A program made the position numbers and the translations under genes. Positions 7,736 through 14,683 of a stretch of 15,389 bases of DNA are shown here, piece by piece. Under the pieces are notes generated by a model. That model was given only the letters and a program-made list of their open reading frames with translations, was not told the origin of the DNA and made no database searches. The first letter of the stretch is position 1; the number at the start of each line of letters is the position of its first letter. Origin of the DNA: an uncultured Sediminibacterium sp. (GTDB lineage Bacteria; Bacteroidota; Bacteroidia; Chitinophagales; Chitinophagaceae); NCBI GenBank assembly GCA_937907555.1, contig CALEST010000254.1, forward strand, positions 1-15,389. The letters run 5' to 3'.

Positions 7736-8386
7736 ATGAAGTTTTTCATCGACACAGGTAACCTTGCTCAAATTAAAGAAGCCAACGATTTAGGGATTCT
7801 GGATGGCGTAACCACCAATCCTTCCCTGATGGCAAAAGAAGGCGTAAAAGGCGAAGAAGCCATTGCGCAGCATTACAAGACCATCTGTGAATTGGTAGAT
7901 GGGGATGTGAGTGCTGAAGTGCTTTCCACTGATTTTGCCACGATGGTAGAGGAAGGAAAAAAGCTGGCTGCGATTCATCCGAATATCGTGGTGAAAGTGC
8001 CAGTAATTAAAGATGGTATTAAAGCAATCAAATGGTTTACAGATAATGGTATCCGTACCAACTGTACCTTAATTTTTTCAGCCGGTCAGGCAATTCTGGC
8101 TGCTAAAGCAGGAGCAACCTATGTATCTCCTTTTATTGGTCGTGTTGACGACAGTGGCTGGGACGGAATGGAATTGATTGGTCAGCTTAGACATATTTTT
8201 GATGTTCAGCAATACAAAACAGAAATATTAGCTGCTTCAATCAGAAGTCCATTGCATATTATTAAAGCTGCTGAATTGGGAGCAGATATTTGTACCTGTC
8301 CGCTGGATTCTATAGTAGGTCTTTTGAAGCATCCTTTAACCGATATTGGGTTGGCTAAGTTTCTGGAAGACGCCAAAAAAATGTAA
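7736..8386 (+). CDS. tal: Small (FSA/TalC-type) transaldolase
   Basis: This class I aldolase fold enzyme belongs to the fructose-6-phosphate aldolase/TalC/MipB family, 216 aa. It transfers dihydroxyacetone units in the non-oxidative pentose phosphate pathway. The Schiff-base lysine is K87 in VVKVPV; other signatures are DGVTTNPSL (23-31), TLIFS (111-115) and TYVSPFIGRVDD (128-139). Two residues separate true transaldolases from FSA: this protein has E61 (SAEVL), where E. coli FsaA has Gln, and F133 (SPFIGR), where FsaA has Tyr. Both point to transaldolase activity. I use the ATG at 7736 because its protein matches the family N-terminus (MKFFIDTGN), whereas the longer frame from 7619 runs through the SRP RNA. 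It begins 20 nt after that RNA, has no clear promoter of its own, and ends against the alkD stop with no gap. Confidence 0.95.
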   Translation: MKFFIDTGNLAQIKEANDLGILDGVTTNPSLMAKEGVKGEEAIAQHYKTICELVDGDVSAEVLSTDFATMVEEGKKLAAIHPNIVVKVPVIKDGIKAIKWFTDNGIRTNCTLIFSAGQAILAAKAGATYVSPFIGRVDDSGWDGMELIGQLRHIFDVQQYKTEILAASIRSPLHIIKAAELGADICTCPLDSIVGLLKHPLTDIGLAKFLEDAKKM

Positions 8387-9064
8387 TCAGTTATTTACAA
8401 TAATTCTTTTGATAGCCTCTCTTTTACTAAGAGGGGCTATTTTGTTTTTGGCAACAAAATTAATTACCCAATCCGGATCGGTTTTGCTGTATTCCCGAAG
8501 TGCCCAACCTATGGCTTTTTGAACAAAGAACTCTTTGGCATTTTTGTGGTTCAGAATATATTTTTTTAATAAACGGGTATCGGTTTTGCTTTTGAAGGAT
8601 CGCTGAAACAAAATACTGCTTCTCTGTAACCAGATATTGTCTGATTGATTCCATTGCTCAGTAATGGGAATGATTTGTTTGGGATACAGTGAAAAATAGT
8701 TGGGTATCCAGTCGCTTCCAATTCCATCCACAGTATCCCACCAACTTTTCTTTGTTAAGCAGGATTCAATCAGATCAATTGAATTTAATTCCCATAGGGA
8801 GTGATGATATCTGAATACATCAATGGCAGCATATTGCCATTCTCTTTCTTTGAATGACCACATTTTTAAAACAATTTCAGAAAGTTCCTTATGGGAACTG
8901 AGGGGGTTTGATTTTAAAAAGGGTTTAACTATAGCATCTCTTTCAGGTGTTTTGATTCCAAAAAAATCAAATTGATTCAGCATATATGCTTTCATGCCAA
9001 CGCTATTCTGCGGTTTGGCTGCCTGTATAAATAATCTTTCTAATTCTTTTAAATATTTTGACAT
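8387..9064 (-). CDS. AlkD-type DNA alkylation repair protein (DNA glycosylase)
   Basis: This HEAT-like-repeat protein of the AlkC/AlkD superfamily excises N3- and N7-alkylated purines, starting base-excision repair; AlkD acts without base flipping. The 225 aa length fits. The residues known to matter in Bacillus cereus AlkD, W109, D113 and W187, fall at the same numbers here: W109 and D113 in KSWWDTVDG, W187 in IGWALREYS. The SRWRREYS-type motif region (ALREYSKTDPDWV) and the helical-pair layout also match. The ATG at 9062-9064 is 39 nt from the divergent MFS gene start. The TGA stop directly abuts the tal stop, and its last ~20 codons contain the plus-strand terminator of tal, so those codons are under a second constraint. 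Confidence 0.93.
   Translation of the reverse strand: MSKYLKELERLFIQAAKPQNSVGMKAYMLNQFDFFGIKTPERDAIVKPFLKSNPLSSHKELSEIVLKMWSFKEREWQYAAIDVFRYHHSLWELNSIDLIESCLTKKSWWDTVDGIGSDWIPNYFSLYPKQIIPITEQWNQSDNIWLQRSSILFQRSFKSKTDTRLLKKYILNHKNAKEFFVQKAIGWALREYSKTDPDWVINFVAKNKIAPLSKREAIKRIIVNN
8412..8449 (+). terminator. Intrinsic terminator of tal, lying inside the 3' end of the alkD-like gene
   Basis: A 12-bp stem (8412-8423 with 8429-8440, all paired with one G-U) and a 5-nt loop TTACT are followed on the plus strand by TTTGTTTTT (8441-8449). It starts 25 nt after the tal stop. On the minus strand the hairpin is followed by CAAAAG, not a U tract, so it should act only on rightward transcripts. It overlaps the C-terminal codons of the alkD-like gene. 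Confidence 0.8.
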
Positions 9065-9103
9065 AGTATGTGCATCAACTAAATTAATGGTTTATTTTAC
9101 TGC

Positions 9104-10267
9104 ATGAGATTAAAATTACTGGTTATAGTAATCGCTCAATTTTTCTGCACTTCGGTCTGGTTTGCTGGCAATGCCATTTTACAGGATTTGGGAAGAGAAA
9201 AAGGGTTGTCAGCAGATTTTCTTCTTTATTTGGTAAGTGCCGTGCAGATTGGATTTATTTCAGGGACTTTGATTTTTGCATTGTCGGGAATCACAGATCG
9301 TTTTTCTCCCTCCCGTATTTTCTTTTATTCTTCCATAGTTGCTGCAGTATTTAATCTCGGTTTATCTGCGCATTCTATTGGTGAGAATGGTATTTTATTT
9401 TCCCGCTTCTTTGTGGGTTTTTTTCTTTCAGGAATATATCCGGTAGGGATGAAAATTGCTGCTGATCATTTTGAGAATGGGTTAGGGAAATCCTTAGGTT
9501 TTTTAGTTGGCGGGCTGGTACTTGGTACTGCTTTCCCGCATTTTATCAAAAGCCTATCCATCAGCCTGCAATGGGAATTCGTAGTTTATGTAAGTTCGGG
9601 CTTATGTGTGTTGGGTGGATTAACCCTTTATCTAATAGTTAAAGACGGTCCTTTCAGAAAGCCTGCGGGAAAACTTCAGCTCCCCAATTTTAAAAAGATA
9701 TTCCAGATTAGTTCCTTACGAAAAGCCATTTTGGGATATTGGGGACATATGTGGGAACTCTACACTTTCTGGACTTTTATTCCGCTGATGATTCTTCAGA
9801 AAACATCCTGGTCATTCAACTCCATCTCCCTTTATTCTTTCTGGGTAATAGCAACCGGTGCTTTGTCCTGTGCTGTGTTTGGTTTACTATCCAGAAAGAT
9901 TCCATTGGAAAAACTTGCAAGCCTGGCTTTGCTGATTTCTGGTTTTTGCTGTTTGTTATTTCCCGTTTTTTTTGTTTTTGCATCCAATGAATTATTCATT
10001 GGATATTTAGTTGTATGGGGCTTTTTTGTTGTGGCAGATTCTCCTATGTTTTCAGGTCTTGTTGCTATGTCGGCACCTGCCAGCACCAGAGGCAGTACCA
10101 TTATATTCGTTAACAGTATTGGTTTTTTAATTACAGTAATCAGCATTCAGTTTACAGGGTATTTGCTAACACAATTACCCTTTATCTGGGTCTGGCCTAT
10201 GCTGGTAATTGGTCCGCTTATTGGTTTGGGGCAGTTTGTAAAGCGCCTAAATCTGCGTAAATTGTAG
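9104..10267 (+). CDS. MFS transporter, substrate unknown
   Basis: This 387 aa protein of the inner membrane has about 12 hydrophobic segments, consistent with a Major Facilitator Superfamily carrier. The loop between TM2 and TM3 carries a motif-A-like GITDRFSPSR, with the Asp-Arg pair conserved but the second half degenerate. Other visible landmarks are WFAGNAIL in TM1, GIYPVGMKIAADHF at TM4/loop, and LGFLVGGLVLGTAFPHF in TM5. A short basic loop (~185-210) separates the two six-helix halves. I cannot assign a substrate or a named subfamily. Its stop is 18 nt before the kefG start on the same strand, which suggests a shared mRNA. The gap to the divergent alkD-like gene is only 39 nt; I see no exact TAnnTTTG there. 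Confidence 0.88.
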   Translation: MRLKLLVIVIAQFFCTSVWFAGNAILQDLGREKGLSADFLLYLVSAVQIGFISGTLIFALSGITDRFSPSRIFFYSSIVAAVFNLGLSAHSIGENGILFSRFFVGFFLSGIYPVGMKIAADHFENGLGKSLGFLVGGLVLGTAFPHFIKSLSISLQWEFVVYVSSGLCVLGGLTLYLIVKDGPFRKPAGKLQLPNFKKIFQISSLRKAILGYWGHMWELYTFWTFIPLMILQKTSWSFNSISLYSFWVIATGALSCAVFGLLSRKIPLEKLASLALLISGFCCLLFPVFFVFASNELFIGYLVVWGFFVVADSPMFSGLVAMSAPASTRGSTIIFVNSIGFLITVISIQFTGYLLTQLPFIWVWPMLVIGPLIGLGQFVKRLNLRKL

Positions 10268-10285
10268 TATCAGCTAAAATTCTTT

Positions 10286-10912
10286 ATGGCCAGCAGGAAA
10301 CTATTGTTGTTGTTTTTCCATCCCAGATTCGAAGACAGCAGGGTTAATGTAAAATTAACGGAAGGTGTTAAGCACCTCTCGGGAATCACATTTCGGGATA
10401 TGTACGAATTGTATCCCGACTTTAATATTGATATAGAGAAAGAACAGTCTTTATTGCTGGAGCATGATATTGTTGTTTGGCATCATCCTTTTTACTGGTA
10501 CAATTGCCCTCCTTTAATGAAGCAATGGCTAGATCTGGTTTTGGAATACGGCTGGGCATATGGAACGGGGGGGAATCAATTACAAGGTAAGTGGGTAATG
10601 AATGTAATTACCTCCGGAGGCGATTTTCATGTTTATCAGAAAGAAGGCAGAAACAGGTTTACACACAGAGAATTTTTAAATTCTTTTGATCAGACAGCCA
10701 ATCTCTGCAAAATGGAATACCTGCCTCCTTTTGTGGTTGCGGGAGCCAATAAGCTAAGTGAAGAAGACATCGAAGAAAACATGATTTGGTATCAGCAAAT
10801 TCTTCACTTTTTAATGAAAGAGCCAATAGATCTTGACAAACTCAAACAGGTAGATAATTTTAATCAAATAAAATCAGCAGAATGGGAGCATCCGTTTTAC
10901 AAAACGCCATGA
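10286..10912 (+). CDS. kefG: KefG-like ancillary flavodoxin-fold oxidoreductase (Flavodoxin_2)
   Basis: This quinone-oxidoreductase-like protein is needed for full activity of the KefB potassium efflux system at the cytoplasmic face of the membrane. The 208 aa sequence follows E. coli KefG closely: LLLLFFHP at the phosphate-loop strand, then MYELYPDFNIDIEKEQ, then HPFYWYNCPPLMKQWLD, then GWAYGTGGNQLQGK and the VITSGG strand. The YPDF-IDI and GGNQL elements favour KefG over KefF or MdaB. The gene precedes the antiporter gene, which starts inside its last ten codons (31-nt overlap in another frame), so the two products are probably made in tight ratio. An FMN/FAD-binding role is inferred from the fold. 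Confidence 0.93.
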   Translation: MASRKLLLLFFHPRFEDSRVNVKLTEGVKHLSGITFRDMYELYPDFNIDIEKEQSLLLEHDIVVWHHPFYWYNCPPLMKQWLDLVLEYGWAYGTGGNQLQGKWVMNVITSGGDFHVYQKEGRNRFTHREFLNSFDQTANLCKMEYLPPFVVAGANKLSEEDIEENMIWYQQILHFLMKEPIDLDKLKQVDNFNQIKSAEWEHPFYKTP

Positions 10913-12744
10913 TTTTTCTGGGAGCAGCATTGGTGTTTGTACCCATTGCAAAGCGACTAGGCATTGGTAGTGTGCTGGGCTACATTATCGGAGGAGTGGT
11001 TATAGGCCCATTTGCGCTTAAGTTTATTGGAACTGAAGGGGAAGATATTATGCATGCTGCTGAGTTTGGCGTGGTTATGATGTTGTTTTTAATTGGATTG
11101 GAATTGAATCCACAATCTTTCTGGCGAATGAGAAGACGCATTGTTGGGATGGGAGGTTTGCAGATGCTTTTCACTGGTATTTTATTTTTTCTTTTCTTTT
11201 ATTTTGGTTCAGGAATGGAACTGAACACGTCAATTGCCCTAGCCCTTACATTCTCTATGTCTTCAACTGCGATTGTGTTGCAAACATTGAAAGAGAAGAA
11301 CCTGGATAAATCACAGGCAGGGAAATCCTCCTTTGCTGTTTTATTGTTTCAGGATATTGCCGTGATTCCAATATTGGCTGCCTTGCCATTGCTTGCATTA
11401 GGAGAAGTGCAAACCAAGGTTGCCAGAACCGGAATGCTTGGCTGGATGGATGAAAACAGAACCATTACCATTTTAGTAGCCGTATCCAGCATTATTTTAC
11501 TGGGAAGATTTGTGTTCAGTCCTCTCTTGCATTTAATTGCCAGGGTTCATATGCGTGAGTTGTTTACTGCTTCTGCTTTGTTTCTGGTAATTGCGGTTTC
11601 CTGGTTGATGGATCTGGCTGGTGTAAGTGCGGCATTAGGCGCCTTCCTGGCAGGTGTTTTAATGGCAAACAGTGAATTCAGACATGAATTAGAAAGCAAT
11701 CTGGAACCATTTAAGGGACTTTTACTGGGATTGTTTTTTACAGCAGTGGGCTCTACTATCAATTTTGGATTAATTGTGCATCAGCCAATGGCCATTTTTA
11801 AAGCCGTTCTGCTTTTTATGTTATTGAAGTCACTTGTTTTATTTGTGGTAGGTAAGATTTTCAATAAGGTTTTAATGCAAAATATTCTATTCACGCTATT
11901 ATTATCACAAATAGGAGAATTTGCATTTATCCTTATGGGATCTATTGGGATGCTGGGACTACTGGAAAAAGAAATGCTTGATTTTTATATGGCGGTAATT
12001 ACCATTAGTATGATTATGTCGCCTATTTTATTGTTCATCAATGAAAAATTTATTGCTAACAAGATTATTTCAAATAAATCGGAGGAGAAAGAATATATAG
12101 TAGATCCCAAGGAACACAATGATATCATTATTGCCGGATTTGGACATTTTGGAAGTACTCTGGGTAGGTTTTTAAGGGCTAACGGGGTAGAAGCTACCAT
12201 CCTTGATAATAACAGTGAACAGGTGGTATTGCTGCGTAAAATGGGTTTTAAAGTATTTTACGGGGATGCAACGCGTACTGCAATTTTAGATGCAGCAGGT
12301 GCAGCACATGCAAAAATTCTGGTATCTGCGCTGGATATATCGGAAAAGAATATTGAATTGTCTGCGCTGGTTTCTAAACACTATCCTCATTTAAAACTGT
12401 TCTTCAGAGCAAAAAACAGGTTGAATGCCTATGAGTTATTAGACAATGGCATCAATAATATTTACAGAGAATCCATTCATGCTTCTGTTTATATGGGCGT
12501 AGATATCTTATCTGAATTGGGTTTCAGAAAATATACCTCGCTAAGAAAAGCCAATGATTTTATTCGTCATGATAATAATGCACTCAAAAAGCTCTCTGAA
12601 AACAGACACGATTACGATAGCTATGTTAAGTCTGTGAAAGAAGAGATAGAGCAGCAGGAAAGATTGCTGGCCGAAGACAGAAAATTCATTGAACACAAAC
12701 CAGATAATGCCTGGGATAAGTCGAAGCTGGTTGCTAATGATTAA
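10882..12744 (+). CDS. kefB: KefB/KefC-type glutathione-regulated K+/H+ antiporter
   Basis: This CPA2 antiporter lets K+ leave the cell in exchange for H+ when glutathione adducts of electrophiles accumulate, acidifying and protecting the cytoplasm. The 620 aa comprise an N-terminal Na_H_Exchanger domain (about 12 helices, residues ~5-390) with RLGIGSVLGYIIGG, IGLELNP and GAFLAGVLMA, a regulatory loop HELESNLEP at 268-276, and a C-terminal RCK/TrkA-N domain with the Rossmann motif GFGHFG at 419-424 and YGDATR. A charged coiled tail rich in Glu and Lys follows. I chose the ATG at 10882 because the resulting N-terminus aligns with E. coli KefB/KefC almost residue for residue; the ATG at 10909 (ATGA overlap with the kefG stop) would trim nine residues of TM1. 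It ends with an 11-nt convergent overlap with the oxidoreductase gene. Confidence 0.95.
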   Translation: MGASVLQNAMIFLGAALVFVPIAKRLGIGSVLGYIIGGVVIGPFALKFIGTEGEDIMHAAEFGVVMMLFLIGLELNPQSFWRMRRRIVGMGGLQMLFTGILFFLFFYFGSGMELNTSIALALTFSMSSTAIVLQTLKEKNLDKSQAGKSSFAVLLFQDIAVIPILAALPLLALGEVQTKVARTGMLGWMDENRTITILVAVSSIILLGRFVFSPLLHLIARVHMRELFTASALFLVIAVSWLMDLAGVSAALGAFLAGVLMANSEFRHELESNLEPFKGLLLGLFFTAVGSTINFGLIVHQPMAIFKAVLLFMLLKSLVLFVVGKIFNKVLMQNILFTLLLSQIGEFAFILMGSIGMLGLLEKEMLDFYMAVITISMIMSPILLFINEKFIANKIISNKSEEKEYIVDPKEHNDIIIAGFGHFGSTLGRFLRANGVEATILDNNSEQVVLLRKMGFKVFYGDATRTAILDAAGAAHAKILVSALDISEKNIELSALVSKHYPHLKLFFRAKNRLNAYELLDNGINNIYRESIHASVYMGVDILSELGFRKYTSLRKANDFIRHDNNALKKLSENRHDYDSYVKSVKEEIEQQERLLAEDRKFIEHKPDNAWDKSKLVAND

Positions 12745-13801
12745 TACTAATCTGCCTTTTTTCTGCGTGACTTTGTTTAGCTGCCTCAATGATTTTCATC
12801 ACTTTTTTTCCGTCTGTTCCTGAAACTTTAAGGGGTTCATTGAGCCGGATAGCGGAGTAAATATTTTCGTAATAAAGACCATAGTTGCCAGGCAAACTGG
12901 CGATACAGACATCTTGCTCAATACCATTTTGAAGTGTAATTAAACGACCAGCATATTCTTCAGGCTCTAATCCCCAGTTATCAGTGAAGGGTTGCTCTTG
13001 TTTCAGCAATGCACTTTCCTGAATGTCGCCTCTCTGCTTTATAAAACTACCTTTACTGCCATGAATCAGATAGGCATCCACGGAATAGGGAACCAGTAGA
13101 CTGCTGATCAGTGTTACGCGTAAATTATTATACAATAAATGAATCAGGAAATCATCATCAACAAGTGAATGAGTTCTGAGCGTTCTGATATGAGCTTCTA
13201 CCGAGTTGGGCATTCCAAAAAGTACCAGCGCCTGATCAATGATATGGGGCCCTAAATCCATTAGCAATCCGGCTCCGGCTCCAGGCTTTTCTTTGTGAAC
13301 TTTGGCGCTTAGTAGTTCCTTAAATCTTTCAAAACGGATAGTGGCAGTGTGAATAGATCCAAGTGATTGCTGGTTCACTATTTTTTGTACAGTCTGGAAA
13401 TCACTATCCCATCTTCTATTCTGATAAACAGACAGTATTCTTTCCTTTTTTTCGGCAAGTTCAATCAGTATTTCAGCTTCCTTTTCCGTTGTAGTAAAAG
13501 CCTTTTCTACAATTACATGTTTACCTGCCAGCAATGCTTTTTGCGCGTATTCAAAATGGGTGGCAGTGGGTGTATTCACTACTACCAGCTCAATTTCCTC
13601 ATTATTCAGAATTTCTTCCAGCTGATGAACAACCTGAATTGTAGGATAGTCTTCTGTTGCAGTCTTTTTACTGCGTTCCCACACAGCGGTTAATTCAAAT
13701 CCGGGATGAAAATGAATAAACGGGGCATGAAATACTTTTCCTGACATGCCATAAGAAAGCAATGCTGTTTTAATAACAGGGAATGATTTAGTGCTTTTCA
13801 A
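12734..13801 (-). CDS. Gfo/Idh/MocA family oxidoreductase (YdgJ/IolW-like), TTG start
   Basis: This NAD(P)-dependent sugar or polyol dehydrogenase, 355 aa, resembles E. coli YdgJ and B. subtilis IolW (scyllo-inositol dehydrogenase). The Rossmann motif is SYGMSGKVFHAP (16-27), with Ser where the first Gly usually stands. The catalytic-lysine motif is VEKAF (K100; EKP is the usual form), and SVYQNRRWDSDF (124-135) is characteristic of this subgroup. MDLGPHIIDQA supplies D182 and H186, and the C-terminal PGNYGLYYENIYSAI also matches. No signal peptide. The start must be the TTG at 13799-13801: no in-frame ATG lies between the upstream stop at 13823-13825 and the first strand, and the next Met is inside the glycine motif. 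The start overlaps the upstream secreted-protein gene by 14 nt. The substrate is inferred only by family. Confidence 0.93.
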   Translation of the reverse strand: MKSTKSFPVIKTALLSYGMSGKVFHAPFIHFHPGFELTAVWERSKKTATEDYPTIQVVHQLEEILNNEEIELVVVNTPTATHFEYAQKALLAGKHVIVEKAFTTTEKEAEILIELAEKKERILSVYQNRRWDSDFQTVQKIVNQQSLGSIHTATIRFERFKELLSAKVHKEKPGAGAGLLMDLGPHIIDQALVLFGMPNSVEAHIRTLRTHSLVDDDFLIHLLYNNLRVTLISSLLVPYSVDAYLIHGSKGSFIKQRGDIQESALLKQEQPFTDNWGLEPEEYAGRLITLQNGIEQDVCIASLPGNYGLYYENIYSAIRLNEPLKVSGTDGKKVMKIIEAAKQSHAEKRQISINH

Positions 13802-14615
13802 ATTGATATTGTGTACTGATGATTAAATTTTTGTTGCGGTCTTTGGCTATTTCCATTTCCCTTAATCCATTGGGGAAATAGGAATAGTCCCAGTGGGTAA
13901 TATTTCTTCCATTCAATCCTATCTGAATCATTTTGACCAACTGACCTTTCTCATTGTATTCAAATACATAATCGGGCAGTAGCTTTTGCGCTGTAGTGTT
14001 AAATCTTACGATATCACTAATTCGGTTGTCAGGATTGTAATAGAAGTAATAAGTTTCAATTTTCTTATCTTTTTTAATCCAGGTTTCTTCTATCACCAAA
14101 CCAGATGAGTCAGTCTGAAATTCCACTGTAACTGAATCCATGCCGCTTGTTTTTTTAATCATTTTCTTAGGAGCTCCGCTTGAGCTGTATTCCCACTGAT
14201 GCAGTTCAGCACTACTGCTACCACTGGCACTGTCTTTGGTGGTAGATACCAGCGTAGTTAAAAGACCATTTGGGTTGTACTGGTATTCTATGATTGTTTC
14301 TGTTCCCGGCTTTTTGATTGCGGTTTTTTTTAGCCGTCCCAGTTCATAAAACTGATAAACCAGTTCTTTGGTGCTGTTATTTTCTGAAAGGGTCCTGGTA
14401 ATTCTTTTACCATCCGTTGGTATTTCTGTTTTGCTTAGAATCGTAACCTCTCCTTCTGCAGAAGCACCTGTTCCTGAAATTTCTTTTATTCTGTTTTTTC
14501 TTAAGATATCGTAATTTTTTTGGGTTTGCTGTAATCCTACCAGATCAGTGTAATAATACTGTCCGGATACCAGGGAATATTGGGTAATGAACAAAAACAA
14601 TAATAAGCCCCTCAT
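13788..14615 (-). CDS. Secreted YD/Rhs-like repeat protein of unknown function
   Basis: I do not recognise this 275 aa protein as a named family. It opens with a hydrophobic signal peptide (MRGLLLFLFITQYSLVSG, probable cleavage before QYYYTD) without a lipobox cysteine, so it should reach the periplasm or beyond. From about residue 90 it has some seven imperfect repeats of the pattern aromatic-x-Tyr-x-x-x-Gly-x-x-x-x-hydrophobic, for example YQYNPNGLLTTLV, YFYYNPDNRISDIV, FEYNEKGQLVKMI and WDYSYFPNGLREM, the pattern of YD/Rhs or MORN-like beta-hairpin repeats. It lacks the large core and toxin tip of true Rhs proteins. It sits upstream of and overlaps the oxidoreductase gene by 14 nt, and has a good -7 element 15 nt before its ATG. 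Function is unknown; an envelope-surface role is only a guess. Confidence 0.85.
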   Translation of the reverse strand: MRGLLLFLFITQYSLVSGQYYYTDLVGLQQTQKNYDILRKNRIKEISGTGASAEGEVTILSKTEIPTDGKRITRTLSENNSTKELVYQFYELGRLKKTAIKKPGTETIIEYQYNPNGLLTTLVSTTKDSASGSSSAELHQWEYSSSGAPKKMIKKTSGMDSVTVEFQTDSSGLVIEETWIKKDKKIETYYFYYNPDNRISDIVRFNTTAQKLLPDYVFEYNEKGQLVKMIQIGLNGRNITHWDYSYFPNGLREMEIAKDRNKNLIISTQYQFEKH

Positions 14616-14617
14616 AA

Positions 14618-14646
14618 TTGCACTTTATTCAAATTTACTACCTTCG
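14618..14646 (+). promoter_or_regulatory. Candidate promoter of the DUF3667 gene
   Basis: A TTG at 14618-14620 is followed, 18 nt later, by TACCTTCG (14639-14646), one mismatch from TAnnTTTG, giving a plausible -33/-7 pair. The start point would fall near 14652, about 32 nt before the TTG start codon at 14684. The element overlaps the divergent promoter at 14630-14637, so the two could compete. Confidence 0.4.
14630..14637 (-). promoter_or_regulatory. -7 promoter element of the secreted repeat protein gene (TAnnTTTG)
   Basis: On the minus strand this reads TAAATTTG, an exact TAnnTTTG match. Transcription would start near 14623-14625, leaving a leader of only 8-10 nt before the ATG at 14613-14615. 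It likely serves both this gene and the overlapping oxidoreductase gene. No clear -33 TTG is present. Confidence 0.55.
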
Positions 14647-14683
14647 GGCTTACCGTTTAATATGTATTTTTAAAGAAAACCAA

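Noticed and set aside
9832..10146. 104-codon open frame on the minus strand opposite the MFS gene
   Set aside because: It mirrors the codon bias of the transmembrane gene and shows no domain or start context.
12786..12810. Hairpin ATGA-TTT-TCAT followed by a T run as a terminator for kefB
   Set aside because: A 4-bp AT-rich stem is too weak, and the T run is separated from it; no better candidate was found.
13367..13693. 108-codon open frame on the plus strand opposite the oxidoreductase
   Set aside because: Low-complexity Phe/Tyr/Cys-rich translation, no recognisable motif, fully antisense to a well-supported gene.
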